DNA from: Burkholderiales bacterium
GTDB lineage: Bacteria; Pseudomonadota; Gammaproteobacteria; Burkholderiales; Usitatibacteraceae
Reading direction: 5' to 3'
Length of the DNA stretch: 7,304 nt
NCBI GenBank assembly: GCA_026786225.1
Contig: JAJAYN010000077.1
Coordinates: 1 to 7,304 of the forward strand
Shown here: positions 6,811 through 7,304 of the stretch, piece after piece
Position numbering within the stretch: position 1 is the stretch's first letter
Layout: every line of letters starts with the position of its first letter
Translations under genes and position numbers: made by a program
Notes under the pieces: generated by a model
What the model saw: only the letters and a program-made list of their open reading frames with translations
The model's database searches: none
Told to the model about the DNA's origin: nothing

Positions 6811-6842
6811 AATCTCAAGTCTCGACCAAGAGACAGGAGATT
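6811..6842 (+). promoter_or_regulatory. Hairpin that buries the tnpA ribosome-binding site
   Basis: AATCTC (6811-6816) pairs with GAGATT (6837-6842), and GTCTC (6819-6823) pairs with GAGAC (6830-6834), with a small AA/AG internal loop and a six-base apical loop GACCAA. The Shine-Dalgarno AGGAG (6835-6839), eight bases before the ATG, lies in the 3' arm. When folded the site is occluded, which matches the known translational repression of IS200 transposase genes. This is read directly from the pairing; function is inferred from the family. Confidence 0.8.
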
Positions 6843-6847
6843 TACCG

Positions 6848-7279
6848 ATGAAAGAATATCAGAGCCTGAGCCATAGCAGGTGGGACTGCAAATATCATGT
6901 CGTGTTCATACCCAAGAGGCGAAAGAAGCAGATATTTGGCGCGTTAAGAAAGCATTTGCCGGAGATTTTTCGGGAGTTGGCGCATCACAAAGAATCGAAG
7001 ATTGTAGAGGGACACCTGATGCCGGATCACGTGCACATGTGCATCAGCATTCCGCCGAAGTATGCGGTGTCGAATGTTGTGGGGTATCTGAAAGGAAAGA
7101 GTGCGATCACGATTGCGCGGAATTTTGGTGGCCGGAAACGAAATTTCACTGGCGAGGTATTCTGGGCGAGGGGATATTTTGTTTCGACGGTCGGATTGGA
7201 TGAAGAAATGGTGAGGTCCTACATTCGCAATCAGGAGCAGGACGACGAACGCTATGATCAGATGAAGCTGGAACTATGA
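6848..7279 (+). CDS. tnpA: IS200-type transposase TnpA (Y1 HUH single-strand transposase)
   Basis: Complete 143-residue protein of normal length for the IS200 group. These enzymes act as dimers, cut one DNA strand through a tyrosine linkage, and mobilise the element as a single-stranded circle. The start LSHSRWDCKYHVVFIPKRRK (residues 7-26) is the family signature. The HUH metal-binding pair is His61 and His63 in MPDHVHM, and the catalytic tyrosine is Tyr125 in SYIRNQEQ. FWARGYFVSTVG (105-116) is also characteristic. The ATG has AGGAG eight bases upstream, inside a repressing hairpin. Nothing is truncated or frameshifted, so the element may be active. Rep-like RAYT proteins are a related alternative, but the N-terminal signature is IS200-type. 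Confidence 0.95.
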   Translation: MKEYQSLSHSRWDCKYHVVFIPKRRKKQIFGALRKHLPEIFRELAHHKESKIVEGHLMPDHVHMCISIPPKYAVSNVVGYLKGKSAITIARNFGGRKRNFTGEVFWARGYFVSTVGLDEEMVRSYIRNQEQDDERYDQMKLEL

Positions 7280-7281
7280 AC

Positions 7282-7298
7282 AGCCGCCGCGGGCGGCT
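7282..7298 (+). repeat. Right-end hairpin of the IS200-type element
   Basis: AGCCGCC (7282-7288) and GGCGGCT (7292-7298) form a perfect 7-bp stem with a GCG loop, three bases after the tnpA stop codon. Its position just downstream of tnpA fits the right-end TnpA-binding hairpin. A role as an RNA terminator is unlikely because no T run follows. Confidence 0.65.
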
Positions 7299-7302
7299 CA
7301 CG
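7292..7302. repeat. Right copy of the 11-bp inverted repeat flanking tnpA
   Basis: GGCGGCTCACG is the exact reverse complement of 6704-6714. Only two bases follow before the window ends, so whether the match continues cannot be judged. Confidence 0.6.
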
Positions 7303-7304
7303 AC

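Larger units (their letters stand above)
6704..7302 (+). mobile_element. IS200-type insertion sequence (IS200/IS605 family), ends tentative
   Basis: About 600 bp holding one intact Y1 transposase, a long structured leader, and a GC-rich hairpin near each end, but no tnpB. This matches the small IS200 group, which moves as single-stranded DNA by a cut-and-join mechanism and leaves no target duplication. The ends are placed at CGTGAGCCGCC (6704-6714) and its reverse complement GGCGGCTCACG (7292-7302). The exact cleavage points cannot be fixed from one copy, and the right end might extend past the window. Arginine codon use in the transposase (five AGG/AGA of twelve) differs from rph (none), in keeping with an acquired element. 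Confidence 0.8.

Noticed and set aside
6848..7279. CRISPR- or TnpB-associated system around the transposase
   Set aside because: No repeat-spacer array and no tnpB/IscB-like gene in the window; the element is a lone IS200-type tnpA.

Overview
The window looks like a chromosomal segment of a betaproteobacterium. RNase PH and cobalamin-dependent methionine synthase both read as typical proteobacterial housekeeping proteins, and the base composition is moderately GC-rich. The fragment just upstream of rph could be the end of the PP2C-type phosphatase that often precedes rph in this class. The taxonomic call is an inference from protein character and gene order; no rRNA is present.

Layout. Positions 1-152 (+) hold the last 49 codons of an unidentified protein. 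Positions 189-908 (+) hold rph, complete. A 207-bp convergent intergenic stretch follows, with no strong terminator. On the minus strand, reading right to left, come an M20-family metal-dependent amidohydrolase (5390-6601), a strong intrinsic terminator (5244-5285), full-length metH (1428-5156), and a small two-helix membrane protein (1116-1316) that may share the metH transcript. The right end (about 6704-7302, +) is a compact IS200-type insertion sequence. It has an intact Y1 transposase, a GC-rich hairpin near each end, and a leader hairpin that buries the tnpA ribosome-binding site.

How the parts relate. MetH remethylates homocysteine to methionine using methyl-tetrahydrofolate and B12, so the cell must make or import cobalamin. 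RNase PH trims tRNA 3' ends. The amidohydrolase is probably a separate N-acyl amino acid or peptide hydrolase, cut off from metH by the terminator. The insertion sequence lies directly upstream of the amidohydrolase and has probably replaced or separated its promoter.

The most interesting places are the insertion-sequence leader and ends, the unresolved start of the amidohydrolase (a good RBS and ATG one base out of frame with the gene), and the metH leader, where a terminator sits inside an apparent 5' extension of the open frame. I did not find a convincing undescribed multi-gene system here.
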